This document shows positions 1 to 6,421 of a stretch of 24,151 nucleotides of DNA, in pieces. The DNA lies in IMG/VR virus record IMGVR_UViG_3300015360_003313, positions 1 through 24,151 of that record, one strand, 5' to 3'. The DNA is from a virus. The notes under the pieces were generated by a model, which was given only the letters and a program-made list of their open reading frames with translations, searched no databases and was not told the DNA's origin. Position 1 is the stretch's first letter. Every line of letters starts with the position of its first letter. A program made the position numbers and the translations under genes.

Positions 1-90
1 CAATCACAGACGCGAAAGCCATCCAAGGCTCTGACGCACCGATGCTCCACCTCCGTCGGGCAGGCGACTTGGCCGGCAGACCTGGTCAAA

Positions 91-759
91 TTGGAATTTG
101 GGCCGTTTGGGACAGGCTCTAGGAAGCAAGAACTGTACGATTACTTCTCAAAAATTGGTTGGGGGAAAAGTGATGTGGACACTCAGATATTGTCTCCAGT
201 TAGTGCCGCAAATATGTATGTAACCTCATTTGATCCAGATTCTATCATGATGTACTATATCCCAGCGCGGTGCACGCATGAGAACGTCACGGTGGGCGGA
301 AAATCAACGCTGTCGGTCGGCGACACGCAGATGGCAAGGATAGTTTATCCGCGAGGTGATATAAATGCTGCAAAGAAGGAGCGGATTGCCCATCTCAGCA
401 AAGAGGTCAATGCGCTCCAGGCCGCGTCTGGTCATCTACTTACCCAGCTGGATGGGGCCAGGGAAGACATCGCTAAGTGGACCCCGGGAAAGTCCATTGA
501 GGGAGCGATTGCAACCATAAGCCGACAGCTAGCTAACGAAAGAATCCGCAATGAGGAATTTAGGGCAGAACTGACAGCGCGAGCGGGGGAGTTGCGAGAG
601 CAACTAAAGCCGCACGCAAGACGGGCGGCGCCGCAAACAGTGACGGCACGGTACAATAGCGCTGTGGAACTGCGCAACCAAACCCTGGAACGGCTTAAGG
701 ATGCCGGCGGCAAAATAGGTCAGGTCACCAGTGAAATTCTTTCTCTTGGCAACCCATAG
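91..759 (+). CDS. C-terminal part of an astacin-like zinc metalloprotease with coiled-coil tail (partial or decayed)
   Basis: The first ~90 residues match the C-terminal half of bacterial astacin-like (M12A/ZnMc) peptidases: a YDYFSKIGW-type helix at about 16-24, the Met-turn SIMMY at 51-55 after FDPD, and the closing LSVGDTQMARIVYP at 74-87. From about residue 92 to the end the protein is charged and helical, probably coiled coil. The catalytic HExxHxxGxxH should lie just upstream. The frame is open back to base 1 but the ~30 extra codons contain no such motif, and neither other forward frame shows it. The TTG start at 91 is therefore only the first usable codon; the gene is either broken at its 5' end or starts outside the window. 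Base composition is clearly A+T-richer than all genes after 800, so this segment probably has a different origin from the phage genes. Confidence 0.55.
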   Translation: MEFGPFGTGSRKQELYDYFSKIGWGKSDVDTQILSPVSAANMYVTSFDPDSIMMYYIPARCTHENVTVGGKSTLSVGDTQMARIVYPRGDINAAKKERIAHLSKEVNALQAASGHLLTQLDGAREDIAKWTPGKSIEGAIATISRQLANERIRNEEFRAELTARAGELREQLKPHARRAAPQTVTARYNSAVELRNQTLERLKDAGGKIGQVTSEILSLGNP

Positions 760-782
760 GCGCTGATTGAGTTGAGGTTGCC
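748..782. terminator. Weak inverted repeat between convergent genes
   Basis: GGCAACC at 748-754 is complementary to GGTTGCC at 776-782, with a 21-base loop. It overlaps the stop codon of the upstream plus-strand gene and lies before the end of the convergent SRAP gene. There is no T-run and the loop is long, so a terminator role is only possible. Confidence 0.2.
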
Positions 783-831
783 CCACCGCGAGCATTCAGG
801 CAAGGGGAAGAGTGCATTTGCCGCATAGGCC

Positions 832-1509
832 TCACGCGACAATCGGCTCGATCAACCCCCGGTCGTTGTTCCGCACGCTATTCACCGCCGGCGACACCCG
901 CCACGCGTCCATGGTCTCCACGGGTGGGGGCACCAGCAGCGAACGCAACGACGCCTCGCTCGAGGCCGGCGACAGCCATGTCTCTTCCGCCTCGGGCGCC
1001 ACGATCGCCGCCATGCGGTGGTGGACCCGGCCCACCATCTGGTTGGCTACGGTGGTCAGCAGGATGAAGCGCTCCTCCTCGCCACTGTCCACAGCGACGC
1101 GCTCCCACAGCCCCGCGATGCCGAAGACCCGCCGGTCGCGACGGGCGAACGCCCATGGCAGGGCTGCCCCCGTGATGGCCTTGGGGGTCCATTCATAGAA
1201 GGCGGTCGCTGGCACGAGGCAGCGCCGGGTCAGGAAGGCCTCGCGCCACGTGCGCTTGGCCCAGGCGTCCTCGCCGAGCGCGTTCACCAAGAGCGCCTTG
1301 GTGAAGTCGCGCCGCCATCCCCAGCGCATCGGGCGCATCTCCACGGTCATCGCCCCGGCTACGATCGCCGGGTGCAGCTGCATGGGGGCGCCATTCCAGG
1401 TCGGCCCGAGGGCAGCAGCGCCCGGGTGGATGATCCCCCCGCGCTTGGCGAAATCGATCTCCCAAGCCAGCTCATCGGTGGTCCGGTCACGCGCCAGGCG
1501 CCCACACAT
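832..1509 (-). CDS. SRAP domain protein (YedK/HMCES family, abasic-site DNA-protein crosslinker)
   Basis: This is a 225-residue SRAP protein. The family forms a thiazolidine crosslink between its Cys2 and abasic sites in single-stranded DNA, shielding them during replication. The start at 1509 is fixed by the N-terminal MCGR, because Cys2 must become the N-terminus; a longer reading frame upstream would bury it. Other family positions are visible: WGW at 63-65, the catalytic Asn in VNALGED (N76, where NARSE is more usual), RRCLVPATAFYEW with E106, and the active-site His in VHHRM (H163). Length fits the family. It reads toward the left edge and is divergent from the regulator at 1994, with the GGTCAC array between them. 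SRAP genes are common on phages and mobile elements. The Shine-Dalgarno is weak. Confidence 0.93.
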   Translation of the reverse strand: MCGRLARDRTTDELAWEIDFAKRGGIIHPGAAALGPTWNGAPMQLHPAIVAGAMTVEMRPMRWGWRRDFTKALLVNALGEDAWAKRTWREAFLTRRCLVPATAFYEWTPKAITGAALPWAFARRDRRVFGIAGLWERVAVDSGEEERFILLTTVANQMVGRVHHRMAAIVAPEAEETWLSPASSEASLRSLLVPPPVETMDAWRVSPAVNSVRNNDRGLIEPIVA

Positions 1510-1603
1510 GGCCGGGAGCCTGTGTTCGCCCCTCAGGCGCGCCAGGGGTCGTGTCCCCAAGTTCTCACCCCACCCTGCTCGACAGCGGCCCCCAGCCCGA
1601 ATC

Positions 1604-1719
1604 GGTCACACGGTCACATGCGGTCACATCGTGGTCACGTGACCGGTGGTCACATGGTCACACGCCCCTATAGGGGGCGTGACCTGTGACCGTGACCGCT
1701 GTGACCCCACGGTGGTCAC
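1604..1719. repeat. Array of twelve GGTCAC hexamers (iteron- or operator-like)
   Basis: GGTCAC occurs on the plus strand at 1604, 1612, 1622, 1633, 1648, 1656 and 1714, and its complement GTGACC at 1639, 1679, 1686, 1692 and 1701. Copies at 1633 and 1639 form a perfect 12-base palindrome GGTCACGTGACC. A near-palindrome centred on CTATAG (1668-1673) joins the plus-oriented left cluster to the minus-oriented right cluster, so the whole block is a large inverted structure. It is the only such array in the window and lies in the SRAP-regulator intergenic region. Spacing of neighbouring same-strand copies is irregular (6-15 bases). Possible roles are a repressor or regulator operator array or a replication origin with iterons; the sequence does not decide. 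Confidence 0.75.
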
Positions 1720-1737
1720 ATCGTCGACTCAAGTTGG

Positions 1738-1779
1738 CCGGATCGTTTCGTCTCGCCGTTGCGCATAATAGGAGAGAGG
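1738..1779 (+). promoter_or_regulatory. Promoter-like block, copy 1 (upstream of the two-HTH regulator)
   Basis: Bases 1738-1780 match 10166-10208 at 33 of 43 positions, including an exact 13-mer TGCGCATAATAGG. CATAAT at 1764-1769 makes a good -10 element, and a conserved GAYCGK (GATCGT at 1741-1746) sits exactly 17 bases upstream where a -35 belongs, though it does not resemble TTGACA. Both copies are on the plus strand in intergenic DNA ahead of a plus-strand gene block. Here it would drive the regulator at 1994 through a leader of roughly 220 bases. Confidence 0.55.
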
Positions 1780-1789
1780 TTTTTTGCAC

Positions 1790-1805
1790 GGACCCGCACG
1801 GGTCC
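1790..1805 (+). other. Short perfect hairpin in the regulator leader
   Basis: GGACCC (1790-1795) pairs with GGGTCC (1800-1805) around a GCAC loop. It follows a T-run at 1780-1785, not the reverse, so it is not a standard intrinsic terminator for the plus strand. It would lie near the 5' end of a transcript from the promoter-like block. Confidence 0.35.
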
Positions 1806-1819
1806 TCCCGGGGTCGCTT

Positions 1820-1876
1820 TGAAATCAAGATGCCTCCGGGAACAGCTGCAAAGGTCGATTCTGTTTCTTGATTTCA
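1820..1876. promoter_or_regulatory. Long inverted repeat in the leader of the two-HTH regulator
   Basis: TGAAATCAAGA at 1820-1830 and TCTTGATTTCA at 1866-1876 are perfect 11-base complements. Inside them AACAG (1841-1845) pairs with CTGTT (1861-1865), so on the right side the two arms are contiguous, while the left side carries a 10-base bulge. The arms are A+T-rich within otherwise G+C-rich DNA. It may be a protein-binding operator or an RNA hairpin in the 5' leader of the gene at 1994. Confidence 0.5.
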
Positions 1877-1993
1877 GCGGTCCGACCGGCTGCCATGAAT
1901 CGTAACCCCTTAGCGATTCGTGGGATGGCCCGACAGGCGACGCCATTTAACCGTTGCCCCTGTCCGACTTTTCACTTTCCCGGAGGTAACCCC

Positions 1994-2722
1994 ATGACCA
2001 TTCCGGCTCTATGCGAACCAGTCACGAAACCGTTGCCGTTGCACCCCGAGCGGGCAGCGACGCAAGCCGGCCGACCTGCGGAGGCTGCGACTGCGGCCAG
2101 CGAGGCGCGGACCGTTGCGTCCGCCGTTGCACCCGCCCCGGCGACCGCGGCGGCGCGGCTCGATGACCTCCTGACGCGCTGGCAGGCCGGCGCGTCCTTG
2201 GGGACAATCGCGCTGGCGCTGGGCATCTCCCGCCAGCGCGTGCAGGCGCTGCTGCGAGCGGCGGGGCTGGGGAATCTCGCGCGCATGCGGACCGTGGTGC
2301 TGCGCGGCCCGCTGGCCACGCGCGTGCCACGACGGCACCAGGCGGCGGAGGCACGCGCGCTCCTGGACGACCCGCTCGCTGACCTGCTGACGGTGCGCCA
2401 GCGGGCGGTGCTGCTCCTGCGCGCTCATGCGTTCACCCTCGGCGCGACCGGCGCCGTGCTCGGGATCAGCCCCAGCCAGGCGTGGCGGCACATCGCGGTG
2501 GCGAAGCTGCGCCTGCGCGAGATCGCAGCCAACGGGGGCGAGGTGCGCGCGCCGCACCGCTGGCGGCGGGCGCAGACGACGGAGGCGCCGGAAGCTTCGG
2601 CGGCGGACGTGGACGTCGGGCCGGACCCTGATCCGGCCCTGGAGGCCGCGCTTCGCGACCTCGTCAACCCAGGGATCGCGCGGGCGCCGGACTCGGCCGC
2701 TCCGGTGCCCCACGGCGCTTGA
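1994..2722 (+). CDS. DNA-binding regulator with two HTH motifs, the second like sigma-70 region 4
   Basis: The 242-residue protein has an Ala/Pro-rich N-terminus, then a first HTH at about 56-92 (LGTIALALGISRQRVQALL). A second HTH at about 131-178 (LTVRQRAVLLLRA ... TGAVLGISPSQAWRHIAVAKLRLRE) has the layout of sigma-70 region 4 or LuxR-type domains. The C-terminus is acidic and disordered-looking. The ATG at 1994 is chosen because GGAGGT (1982-1987) sits six bases upstream; in-frame upstream starts at 1868 and 1895 lack such a site and would run through the inverted repeat. No sigma region 2 is seen, so it is not a complete sigma factor. By position it could be the phage's early/late switch; target and partner are unknown. 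Confidence 0.72.
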   Translation: MTIPALCEPVTKPLPLHPERAATQAGRPAEAATAASEARTVASAVAPAPATAAARLDDLLTRWQAGASLGTIALALGISRQRVQALLRAAGLGNLARMRTVVLRGPLATRVPRRHQAAEARALLDDPLADLLTVRQRAVLLLRAHAFTLGATGAVLGISPSQAWRHIAVAKLRLREIAANGGEVRAPHRWRRAQTTEAPEASAADVDVGPDPDPALEAALRDLVNPGIARAPDSAAPVPHGA

Positions 2723-2939
2723 ACGTGGGTGCGCAGGACGGCGATCGACGCCAGCCCCACCCCAAGGTGCGTTGGAGAAACGGATCCGCCCAATCGCCGC
2801 GGTTCGCCTCGGCACCCCGCTATCGCATCGCCGCCCTCGACGCTCCCGAGGGGGATGCCGATGATCCGGCTGAGTCCGCCCGCTCGACGCACTCCACGGC
2901 ACGGTTCGCTGCACGGTCCACCCTCAGCCGGGAACCTCC

Positions 2940-4196
2940 ATGCGCATCGAATCCCGCCCCATCGCCTCCATCACCCCCTACGACAACAACCCGCGCCACA
3001 ACGAGGACGCCGTCGCCGCCGTGGCCGAAAGCATCCGGCAGTTCGGCTTCCGTCAGCCGATCGTCATTGATGCGCAGGGCGTGGTGGTTGTCGGCCACAC
3101 CCGACTGCTCGCTGCCCGCGCGCTCGGGCTCACCGACGTGCCGGTTCATGTCGCCGAGGATCTCACCGCCGACCAGGCACGGGCCTATCGGATCATGGAC
3201 AACAAGACCAACGAACTCGCCGACTGGGACCTGGAGAAGCTCGGCCTGGAGCTGAAGGCGATCGAGGCCAGCGACCTCGATCTCGATCTCGGCTTGCTCG
3301 GCTTCGATCCCGACGAGCTGAGCCGACTGCTCGACCCCGGCGCCAAGGCCGGTCTCACCGATCCCGATGAGGTTCCGTCCGTGCCCGAGGCCGGGCAGAC
3401 CGTGTCCCAGCCCGGCGACCTGTGGATCCTGGGCGAGCACCGCCTGCTCTGCGGCGACAGCACCGAGGCGGACCACATCGCGCGACTGATGGACGGCGGC
3501 CAGGCCGATCTGCTGCTCACCGATCCGCCCTACAACGTCGCGTATGAGGGGGGCACTGATGCGGCGATGACCATCGCCAACGATGACCTGGACGAGGTGT
3601 CGTACCGCCGGTTCCTGGTCGAAAGCCTCGGCTGCGCTGTCGCGGTCCTGCGGCCAGGTGGCGCGTTCTACTGCTGGCACGCCGACTCGCAGGGACTGAC
3701 CGTCCGCGGCGCCTGCGCCGACAGCGGTCTGACCGTGCGCCAGTGCCTGGTGTGGGTGAAGTCGTCGCTGGTGCTCGGGCGGCAGGACTACCAGTGGCGG
3801 CACGAGCCATGCCTCTACGGCTGGAAGGACGGCGCCGGCCACACGTGGCTCTCCGATCGCTGCCAGACCACCGTGCTGGAATTCGCCAAGCCCAGCCGCA
3901 ACGGCGAGCACCCGACCATGAAGCCGGTGCCGTTGTTCGTGTACCTGATGCAAAACTCCTGCGCGGCCGGCGGCGTGGTGCTGGATCCGTTCGGCGGCTC
4001 GGGAACCACGCTGATCGCGGCCGAGCAGACCGGACGCCGCGCACGGCTGATGGAGATCGATCCGCGGTATGCGGACGTCGTGGTGCAGCGTTGGCAGCAG
4101 TTCACGGGCAAGCAGGCGCAGCGCATCGCCAGCGCCAGCGCCAGCGCAGCCCGATCAGATAGTAAAGCCCACGTTACCAAGCCTCGGGCCTGGTAA
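2940..4196 (+). CDS. ParB-domain / DNA methyltransferase fusion (beta-class, DPPY)
   Basis: The 418-residue protein starts with a ParB/Srx-like domain (about 1-95: PYDNNPRHNEDAV, GHTRLLAARALG, DNKTNELADWD), followed by a linker and a SAM-dependent DNA methylase. The catalytic motif DPPY is at 195-198, a HPTMKP segment at 324-329, and the SAM-binding motif FGGSGT at 351-356. Motif IV before motif I is the beta-class order, typical of N6-adenine or N4-cytosine methylases; DPPY favours N6-adenine. This ParB-methylase architecture is widespread in phages and mobile elements, usually without a cognate nuclease, and none is seen here. It probably protects phage DNA or alters its regulation. The preceding 217 bases hold no recognisable gene or promoter. 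The stop lies inside the terminator at 4165-4205, so the last residues are encoded by the hairpin. Confidence 0.92.
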   Translation: MRIESRPIASITPYDNNPRHNEDAVAAVAESIRQFGFRQPIVIDAQGVVVVGHTRLLAARALGLTDVPVHVAEDLTADQARAYRIMDNKTNELADWDLEKLGLELKAIEASDLDLDLGLLGFDPDELSRLLDPGAKAGLTDPDEVPSVPEAGQTVSQPGDLWILGEHRLLCGDSTEADHIARLMDGGQADLLLTDPPYNVAYEGGTDAAMTIANDDLDEVSYRRFLVESLGCAVAVLRPGGAFYCWHADSQGLTVRGACADSGLTVRQCLVWVKSSLVLGRQDYQWRHEPCLYGWKDGAGHTWLSDRCQTTVLEFAKPSRNGEHPTMKPVPLFVYLMQNSCAAGGVVLDPFGGSGTTLIAAEQTGRRARLMEIDPRYADVVVQRWQQFTGKQAQRIASASASAARSDSKAHVTKPRAW

Positions 4197-4205
4197 CGTG
4201 GGCTT
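4165..4205. terminator. Strong bidirectional hairpin between convergent genes
   Basis: AAGCCCACGTTACCA (4165-4179) and TGGTAACGTGGGCTT (4191-4205) form a perfect 15-base stem with an 11-base loop. AA and TT at the outer stem ends let it work in both directions. It ends the methylase gene and faces the end of the minus-strand HARE-HTH gene 16 bases away. Confidence 0.8.
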
Positions 4206-4221
4206 GTCCAGCGATCCAGAG

Positions 4222-4719
4222 TCACGCCGCGGTGAACAATCCGCGACTGACCTTCCTGAACCGCGACTGCGTGCCGCGCGACTTCTCCTCGCGGATCATC
4301 GCCGCGTAGATCGTGGAGGCCGGAGTCTTCCCGTTGGTGGTCCACAACTTCTGCGCCAGCACCCGCTCGATGATCTGCGGGGCCGACAGGGGTTCGTCCG
4401 CGGCGCGCAGGACCTCGGCGGCGGCATCGAGGCCGGACAGGCGCTTGGGCGGCGCGGTGCCATCCACCGCTGGGGTCTTGGCAGCGCGGGTCTTCCGCGC
4501 CTTGCTCGACGTGGTCGCGGGGATCGCAGACAGGGCCTGCGATGGAATGAGCGCCGGCGCGGATGCGGATGCCGCGGCGGATGCAGCCGACGGGGCGTTC
4601 GCCGAGGCGATCGGTTCCACGTGGAGCACGCGAGCCTTCCGCGTGCTGGCGCCGGTGGCGTTGGCCTTGGCCTTGGCCTTCGTCGCTTTGGTGGTCTTGG
4701 GTTTCGTGGTGGTGCGCAT
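4222..4719 (-). CDS. Histone-H1-like basic protein with C-terminal HARE-HTH domain
   Basis: The N-terminal ~90 residues are a low-complexity Lys/Ala/Thr-rich tail (TKPKTTKATKAKAKA), like bacterial H1-type nucleoid proteins. Residues about 94-163 form a HARE-HTH (winged-helix) domain: LSGLDAAAEVLRAADEPLSA, LWTTNGKTPASTIYAAMIRE, and SRFRKVSRGLF at the end. HARE-HTH domains are found in RNA polymerase delta-like, restriction and chromatin proteins and are thought to read DNA state. The basic tail plus HARE combination is familiar from planctomycetes. AAGGAGG lies seven bases before the ATG at 4719, an excellent ribosome site. It is the last gene of a minus-strand group facing the terminator. Possible roles are DNA compaction or regulation; the target is not visible. 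Confidence 0.85.
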   Translation of the reverse strand: MRTTTKPKTTKATKAKAKANATGASTRKARVLHVEPIASANAPSAASAAASASAPALIPSQALSAIPATTSSKARKTRAAKTPAVDGTAPPKRLSGLDAAAEVLRAADEPLSAPQIIERVLAQKLWTTNGKTPASTIYAAMIREEKSRGTQSRFRKVSRGLFTAA

Positions 4720-4745
4720 GGGTGCCTCCTTCAGGGGGCGGTGAT

Positions 4746-4772
4746 GCCCGGCCAGGGTTGTCCTGGCCGGGC
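4746..4772 (-). terminator. 11-base perfect hairpin between two minus-strand genes
   Basis: GCCCGGCCAGG (4746-4756) and CCTGGCCGGGC (4762-4772) pair around a 5-base loop. It lies between the end of the DUF6900-like gene and the ribosome site of the HARE-HTH gene. No T-run follows on either strand, so it may attenuate or stabilise transcripts and not terminate them fully. Confidence 0.5.
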
Positions 4773-4782
4773 GGGTGAGGGT

Positions 4783-5337
4783 TCAGTCGGCGCTGGGGCC
4801 GTAGAGGTGGCTGGCGAGGCACCGGGCCAAGAGATCCACCGCGGCCTTGGCGGCAGCATCGGTGGCGGGCAGGTCGAGCCCGCGGTCCCACGCGTAGGCG
4901 ACCGCGCCGGTGTCGAGGCGGCGCAGCTCCAGCTTCGAGATGCGGCTGCGGCCGATCTCGAAGCTCGGCAGGTCGGCGTGCGCGGGGTAGACCTTGGCAC
5001 AGAATCGGAAGGCGCCCACCCGGCCTTGCGCCCAACCACCGCAGCCGGCGGCGGGCTTCGGGCTGGTGAGGATGATGTCGCCGGCAATCACCGTGGGTGC
5101 GGCGGCGGGCGCACTCGTCGTGCGGCGGCGGGCAGCACGCGTGCCGGCCGCGAAGGCGGCGCGCAGGGCAGCGCGGATTTCCCGGCTGGCTTGGCCTTGG
5201 ACAGCGAGGCGGTCGTGGCCTTGGCTCTCCAGGGTCTCCAGCCCGAGGTGGGTCTTGGCGATGGCGGTGAGCACCGCGTTGATCTCCGCGGTGCTGGCGG
5301 TCGAGGTGGTGGGTGGGGTGGCTGGGCGCTTGGCCAT
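4783..5337 (-). CDS. DUF6900-like phage/plasmid protein
   Basis: Residues about 18-67 (INAVLTAIAKTHLGLETLES, SREIRAALRAAFAAG) match the DUF6900 pattern, a short helical domain found in proteins of phages and plasmids; function unknown. The C-terminal part (about 108-181) contains an FRFCAKVYPAHADLPSFEIG segment and an amphipathic helical end, seen here as a separate small domain. The start at 5337 has GGAGAG six bases upstream. A second in-frame ATG at 5481, preceded by its own CACCCCAACGGAG box, would add 48 residues without recognisable domain; both starts sit in a duplicated leader (5335-5548). I prefer 5337. It is a minus-strand gene of the accessory cluster between the methylase and terminase genes. 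Confidence 0.7.
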   Translation of the reverse strand: MAKRPATPPTTSTASTAEINAVLTAIAKTHLGLETLESQGHDRLAVQGQASREIRAALRAAFAAGTRAARRRTTSAPAAAPTVIAGDIILTSPKPAAGCGGWAQGRVGAFRFCAKVYPAHADLPSFEIGRSRISKLELRRLDTGAVAYAWDRGLDLPATDAAAKAAVDLLARCLASHLYGPSAD

Positions 5338-5548
5338 GGCTCTCTCCGTTGGGGTGGTCCGGGTCGTGTTACCCAGCCGCATCGCGATCATCCAGTCGCG
5401 TTTCGCGGTGAAAAACCGTCTCATCATGCGGTGGGCGGGCGGGGCGTTGGCGCGGGTGGTGGCGGGGATGTTCTCGGCCATGGTTGGCTCCGTTGGGGTG
5501 CTGCGTGCGGTGTTACGCAGGCACCTCGAGAGCTCACAGCCGCATCGC
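5335..5548 (-). repeat. Diverged duplicated leader with two ribosome-site/ATG boxes
   Basis: Reading the minus strand, GCGATGCGGCTG...GTAACAC...CACCCCAACGGAG...CCATGGCC occurs twice: 5548 down to 5477 and 5385 down to 5333. The first copy has about 18 extra bases after GCGGCTG. Both copies stay in one open frame, giving similar peptides (NTARSTPTEPTMAE and NTTRTTPTERAMAK). This looks like a duplicated translation-initiation region, with a short former gene between the copies perhaps lost or fused. Confidence 0.6.
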
Positions 5549-5646
5549 GCAGCGTGCCGCTGCCTGATGATCCGGTTCGTGTGTCGGTGATTGCTGGATC
5601 CCGGTGGTGCGTGCGTCACGGCAGCGCGGCTACTGCGCGGCGCGGG

Positions 5647-5946
5647 TCAGGGCTCGAACCCGGCGCTGCGGAAATCCCAGAGTTCACCTGGATCCGGGCA
5701 ATGCTGCTCGATGTAGGCCCGTGCCTGCGCCGCGCTGGTGAACGGCCGGTTGAGCACGTAGCCGCCGCGCCGGTGGTGCGGGTCGCTCGCCAGTCGCAGC
5801 AGTCCGCCCGTGCCCGCGAGCACCAGCACCCAGCCGTGGCCATTGGCGAAGGTGCCGTGGGCGATCAGCGGCTTGGAGCCATCGCGGAAGGCCTCGGCGC
5901 CGGTGAAGGCCGCGCGGTCGGTGTTGGTGAACGGGATCAGGTGCAT
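5647..5946 (-). CDS. Small protein of unknown function
   Basis: A 99-residue protein, MHLIPFTNTDRAAFTG... to ...DFRSAGFEP. I do not recognise the family. It has a beta-rich middle (GWVLVLAGTGGLLRLA) followed by a basic turn (DPHHRRGGY) and a helical end (SAAQARAYIEQHC). The start at 5946 has GGAG seven bases upstream. A longer in-frame extension to 6249 exists but is Arg/Gly-rich, overlaps the divergent gene at 6185 and looks non-coding. It is the first minus-strand gene after the divergent packaging operon and so could be an early or accessory gene. Confidence 0.6.
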   Translation of the reverse strand: MHLIPFTNTDRAAFTGAEAFRDGSKPLIAHGTFANGHGWVLVLAGTGGLLRLASDPHHRRGGYVLNRPFTSAAQARAYIEQHCPDPGELWDFRSAGFEP

Positions 5947-6025
5947 GGCCGGCTCCGAAGTGATGGCCCCGCACCTGTGGCGATCGGGAGCGCGGATGGA
6001 GCCGTCATCGGGAACACGCGGACGG

Positions 6026-6043
6026 CGGTGGATCATTCCACCG
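6026..6043. other. Perfect 7-base hairpin upstream of the packaging genes
   Basis: CGGTGGA (6026-6032) pairs with TCCACCG (6037-6043) around TCAT. It lies in the 238-base divergent region between the gene at 5946 and the small terminase-like gene at 6185, together with the stem at 6078-6104. Such a position suits a packaging (cos/pac) or operator site, which is inference. Confidence 0.4.
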
Positions 6044-6077
6044 ATGCGACCGCGTCGATGCGCACCTCCGCGAGACC

Positions 6078-6104
6078 GCCCGCCGTCACGGGAGGACGGC
6101 GGGC
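6078..6104. other. Perfect 10-base hairpin upstream of the packaging genes
   Basis: GCCCGCCGTC (6078-6087) pairs with GACGGCGGGC (6095-6104) around a 7-base loop. No T-run follows. It sits 80 bases before the start of the small terminase-like gene. Confidence 0.5.
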
Positions 6105-6184
6105 ACGCATCCAGGGTCGATGGTTCACGGCGCCGGCACGAGGGTGCGATCCACGTCCGGTCATCTCCGCCAGAAACGCTGCCC

Positions 6185-6421
6185 ATGTCCGCTGATCCCG
6201 CCGAGCCCGCCGACGGCGCTCCGCGCCTGACCGCGCTGCCCATCGCCACTGTCGTCGCGCTGCTGCGCCGCGCCGGTGCGCGTCATCTCGACACCGACAC
6301 CGTGCGCGCCGATCTCGCCGCCGGCGCGCCAGCCAACGCCGATGGCACCATCAACCTGATATCCTATGGCGCCTGGCTGGTGCGCGAGCTGGCCCGCACG
6401 GAGAGCGACCATGGCAGCTGA
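6185..6421 (+). CDS. Small terminase-subunit-like protein
   Basis: A 78-residue protein immediately upstream of the large terminase subunit. Residues about 21-70 (ATVVALLRRAGARHLD, then GAPANADGTINLISYGAWLVREL) form a small helical, HTH-like unit of a type found before terminase genes in related phages. The same layout is repeated at the N-terminus of the terminase itself (LARLLNST ... IGDGRSVDLLRYLAWL), suggesting that both recognise DNA or form the same oligomer. Its last codons overlap the ATG of the terminase at 6411 by 11 bases, so they are translationally coupled. It is short for a complete TerS, but position and shared domain make a packaging role likely. The start is the first ATG in the frame without shadow-frame extension. 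Confidence 0.6.
   Translation: MSADPAEPADGAPRLTALPIATVVALLRRAGARHLDTDTVRADLAAGAPANADGTINLISYGAWLVRELARTESDHGS

Noticed and set aside
1604-1719. CRISPR-like array
   Set aside because: Units are only six bases, spacing is 6-15 bases in both orientations, and no cas genes are present.
1764-1779. Resemblance of ATAATAGGAGAG to a T7-type promoter end
   Set aside because: No single-subunit RNA polymerase gene is in the window, and the rest of the T7 consensus is missing; a sigma-type -10 explains the match better.
1868-1993. Longer regulator starting at 1868 or 1895
   Set aside because: No ribosome site at these codons, and the extension crosses the inverted repeat; the ATG at 1994 has GGAGGT at ideal distance.
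4069-6195. Long plus-strand open frame of about 700 codons across the minus-strand accessory genes
   Set aside because: It is Arg/Gly-rich, has no recognisable domain, and runs antisense to three better supported genes with ribosome sites; typical shadow frame in G+C-rich DNA.
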